Shown one piece after another: positions 30,879-32,808 of a stretch of DNA of 32,808 nt (its first letter is position 1; each line of letters opens with the position of its first letter). Below the pieces are notes generated by a model. The model ran no database searches and was not told the origin of the DNA. It worked only from the letters and a program-made list of their open reading frames with translations. The DNA comes from Verrucomicrobiota bacterium (GTDB taxonomy: Bacteria > Verrucomicrobiota > Kiritimatiellia > UBA8416 > JABMPJ01): positions 1 through 32,808 of the forward strand of contig JABGQM010000048.1 in NCBI GenBank assembly GCA_018648805.1. The letters run 5' to 3'. The translations under genes and the position numbers were made by a program.

Positions 30879-32581
30879 GGACGACTACAGCCCGCCACCA
30901 CCGCACGCTGCTTCCGCTACTGCTGGGCGTTCTGCTCACACTGCCCACCTGCCTGTGGTCTGCCGCAGACGGACCCGTCGACGACGCGACCATCCCAGCG
31001 GGGCAAAGGGTGGACCTGCATGAACTGGTCGAGCTGGTGATCCGTAACGATCCGTCACTTGAAGCGCTGCGCAGGGCCATCTCGGATGCCGACTACAGGA
31101 TCGCCATGGCCGATCGCGGCCGCGACCCCGAACTTCGGATGCGCTACGGCGAGTCCGCCGACTGGTCCCTCCCCTCCTCCTATACGGAGACGAGCCGTGA
31201 GACGATCCATAGCAGTAGTACGGGGAACAGCTCACTGACACAGACGGAGGGCGCCCAGGTGAGCACCATCACCGAGTCCGATGCCGAAACGGAGGCCACA
31301 ACGCTCGAAACGGTCACGACGGTAACCCCGGGTAGGGACGGCGAAACCGTTCATGAAACCGTGACCGAAGTCAACACGAGCACTTTCTCCCAACAGAGCG
31401 AGAGCGTGGGTACGGTGGGGCAGCAGGAAACCGGCACCTCCACACGACGGGTGGTGCGCCACTCCGACGAATTTCGCCGATACGGCCGCGACGTCTACGG
31501 CGGCAGCAGCAGCTACTCCGTTCAACTCAGGATCTTTCCGCGCCACCCGTTTATCCGCAGGGCTGCCCGCGATCGTCTGCGCGCGACGAGAGACCATGCT
31601 GAGCAGATGCTGGAAGCCGCCCTGCATCGGGCCGCCCTATCCGTAGCCAGGGAGCATCGCGAGATTCAGTTCATGCTGGCCGAGATGCAGATGAAACAGC
31701 GTCGGGCTAAGCTGCTCAGGGAAGACCAAGCCGAATTGGCCACACTCAAGGCCGCCGCAGCGATCGGCTCAGGGGATTACCACAAGCGGCAGACGGAGTC
31801 GCTGATCTATCTTTCGCGGATGACCGAGCTCAGGCGAGCCATTGCCGGTGCCTCGTCAACTCTCAAGGCAAGGGCCGGCCTCGACAAGAGTGCTCAGCTC
31901 CGTTTTGCGGGAAATCTGACCCCACCGCGCGTGGATTTCAGGTCCCTCGACCCCTCACGGCTCAAGGCATTCGCGCGGGCGCGCAACACAGCCGTTCACA
32001 CCGTACGTCTGGCCAAGTCGGCCATCCAGAATGACCTGCGGGCACACCGTGCCGAGCGCATTCCATGGCTTTCGTTTGCATCCCTCGACTATGGTGTCGA
32101 TGACGCCGTGAACGGCCAGACCAGAGACGAGTGGAGCGTATATGCCGGCGTGAGTCTGCCCATGGGGGCATGGTTTGATGGCGCATCACGACAGGCCCTG
32201 ACGTCTCGCCTGGGGAGCATTGAGCGGCAAGAGGTCCAAACGCTGCACCATGTCGAACTGACCGTGGGTGCGCTGTGCGACGCCCTGACATCGGCTCAGG
32301 CTGATTGGGACGCATTTGCGCGCGACACGCGTGAGACCAAGCAGAGCATAAAGCACCAGCTGGCGACCATCAATGGCAACGACCTCACCGCCCGGCGCAC
32401 CCGACTGACACTCAGCGAGGCATTAATCGATATAGACATGCAGCGCATGAAACTGGCCTACAGGCTTAATGGGCTACTGTTTCGTCTGTGTGACACCATT
32501 GGCTGCGACCTCGACACGGTGCTGCATGCGGGGCAGGAAGGGCCCGCCACCTCGCCGCCTGATTCAGACTGTTCGCCATAA
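30860..32581 (+). CDS. TolC-like outer-membrane efflux protein with a Ser/Thr-rich insertion
   Basis: The ATG at 30860 has AGGTGA 6 bases upstream (573 residues); an ATG at 30875 that overlaps the adaptor stop (ATGA) is equally plausible (568 residues). A signal peptide ends around LWSAA. The first helical repeat starts VDLHELVELVIRNDPSLEALRRAISDADYRIAMADRGRDPELRMRYG, the typical N-terminus of TolC family members. Beta-strand and coiled-coil segments resume at SYSVQLRIFPRHPFIRR and run to the end. Between them, at about residues 108-205, is a polar stretch dominated by Ser, Thr, Glu, Gln and Val that is not part of the TolC fold. The protein would form the outer-membrane duct for the upstream adaptor. 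Confidence 0.82.
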   Translation: MDLGTMRTTTARHHRTLLPLLLGVLLTLPTCLWSAADGPVDDATIPAGQRVDLHELVELVIRNDPSLEALRRAISDADYRIAMADRGRDPELRMRYGESADWSLPSSYTETSRETIHSSSTGNSSLTQTEGAQVSTITESDAETEATTLETVTTVTPGRDGETVHETVTEVNTSTFSQQSESVGTVGQQETGTSTRRVVRHSDEFRRYGRDVYGGSSSYSVQLRIFPRHPFIRRAARDRLRATRDHAEQMLEAALHRAALSVAREHREIQFMLAEMQMKQRRAKLLREDQAELATLKAAAAIGSGDYHKRQTESLIYLSRMTELRRAIAGASSTLKARAGLDKSAQLRFAGNLTPPRVDFRSLDPSRLKAFARARNTAVHTVRLAKSAIQNDLRAHRAERIPWLSFASLDYGVDDAVNGQTRDEWSVYAGVSLPMGAWFDGASRQALTSRLGSIERQEVQTLHHVELTVGALCDALTSAQADWDAFARDTRETKQSIKHQLATINGNDLTARRTRLTLSEALIDIDMQRMKLAYRLNGLLFRLCDTIGCDLDTVLHAGQEGPATSPPDSDCSP

Positions 32582-32808
32582 GGAACTATCAGAACCATTG
32601 AAACGGCCATAGGTCCGCCCCGAATTTTCGAATGTGCCCGGGCACACTGCCGTAGTGGCAAAGAGCAGATACAGCACGTAACACCGTCGTGAAAACCCTT
32701 TCCGCGCGAGCTAATCGGGCTGCGGCCACTGGTGGGCGCATCTCACCTCTGCGGGGATCCCGACTGCCGATGCAGCTCGATTTACTGAAAACTGGAGCGT
32801 GGGGGGTG
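32582..32808. other. Non-coding sequence at the right edge
   Basis: No open frame in this 227-bp stretch shows protein features. A perfect 12-bp palindrome, GTGCCCGGGCAC (32634-32645), about 50 bp after the operon could be part of a terminator but lacks a T tract. Nothing else is recognised. Confidence 0.4.

Overview
The window is GC-rich and densely coded, with short operons on both strands and Gram-negative envelope genes: a secretin, an outer-membrane beta-barrel, lipoproteins, a TolC-like protein and a periplasmic adaptor. The secretin / PilM-N / PilO-like / small bitopic protein / PilB-GspE order resembles the Amuc_1098-1102 type pilus-like locus of Akkermansia. With the FHA-PEGA pair and the DUF3127 gene this suggests a PVC-superphylum bacterium (Verrucomicrobiota or Kiritimatiellota). 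That assignment is an inference and only moderately secure.

Layout. 1-4000, + strand: the 3' end of pilT, an HU-like gene with its own promoter and a clear terminator, then the periplasmic protease prc overlapping dapF. 4000-6860, - strand: a PHP-domain gene followed by a rhamnulokinase-like gene. 6860-7250: a repeat-rich spacer. 7250-13940, - strand: a five-gene type IV pilus / type II secretion-like operon whose genes nearly all overlap. It diverges from a beta-barrel and lipoprotein pair (14056-15446). 15450-16520: about 1 kb of non-coding DNA around tRNA-Leu(UAG), full of palindromes and repeats. 16523-19569, + strand: a DUF3127 protein, then an FHA membrane protein and a five-repeat PEGA protein. 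19614-21701, - strand: fusA, divergent from an ArgA-like acetyltransferase. 22344-24860, - strand: dTDP-glucose 4,6-dehydratase and a YihY-family membrane protein. 25138-28066, + strand: ilvD and an MtaB-like methylthiotransferase. 28264-32581, + strand: a tight operon of VTC-type polyphosphate polymerase, DUF4956 membrane protein, HlyD-like adaptor and TolC-like outer-membrane protein.

Four things deserve most attention. (1) The last operon joins a predicted cytoplasmic polyphosphate polymerase to a trans-envelope conduit, which suggests synthesis coupled to export or envelope delivery. (2) Four intergenic regions carry the promoter architecture TTGAC(A/T)-N17-GA(C/G)ACT, three of them exactly TTGACA-N17-GACACT, so this organism may use a non-canonical -10 element. 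(3) Two large hairpins next to tRNA-Leu share near-identical inner strands but have unrelated, perfectly self-complementary outer stems. They lie in opposite orientation around a 43-bp direct repeat, as expected of a small mobile or structured element. (4) A dispersed intergenic repeat built on CTTACTCGGATAC occurs as inverted pairs in two spacers. One copy is enclosed by 15-bp terminal inverted repeats, like a MITE, and has a central hairpin that recurs upstream of ilvD.
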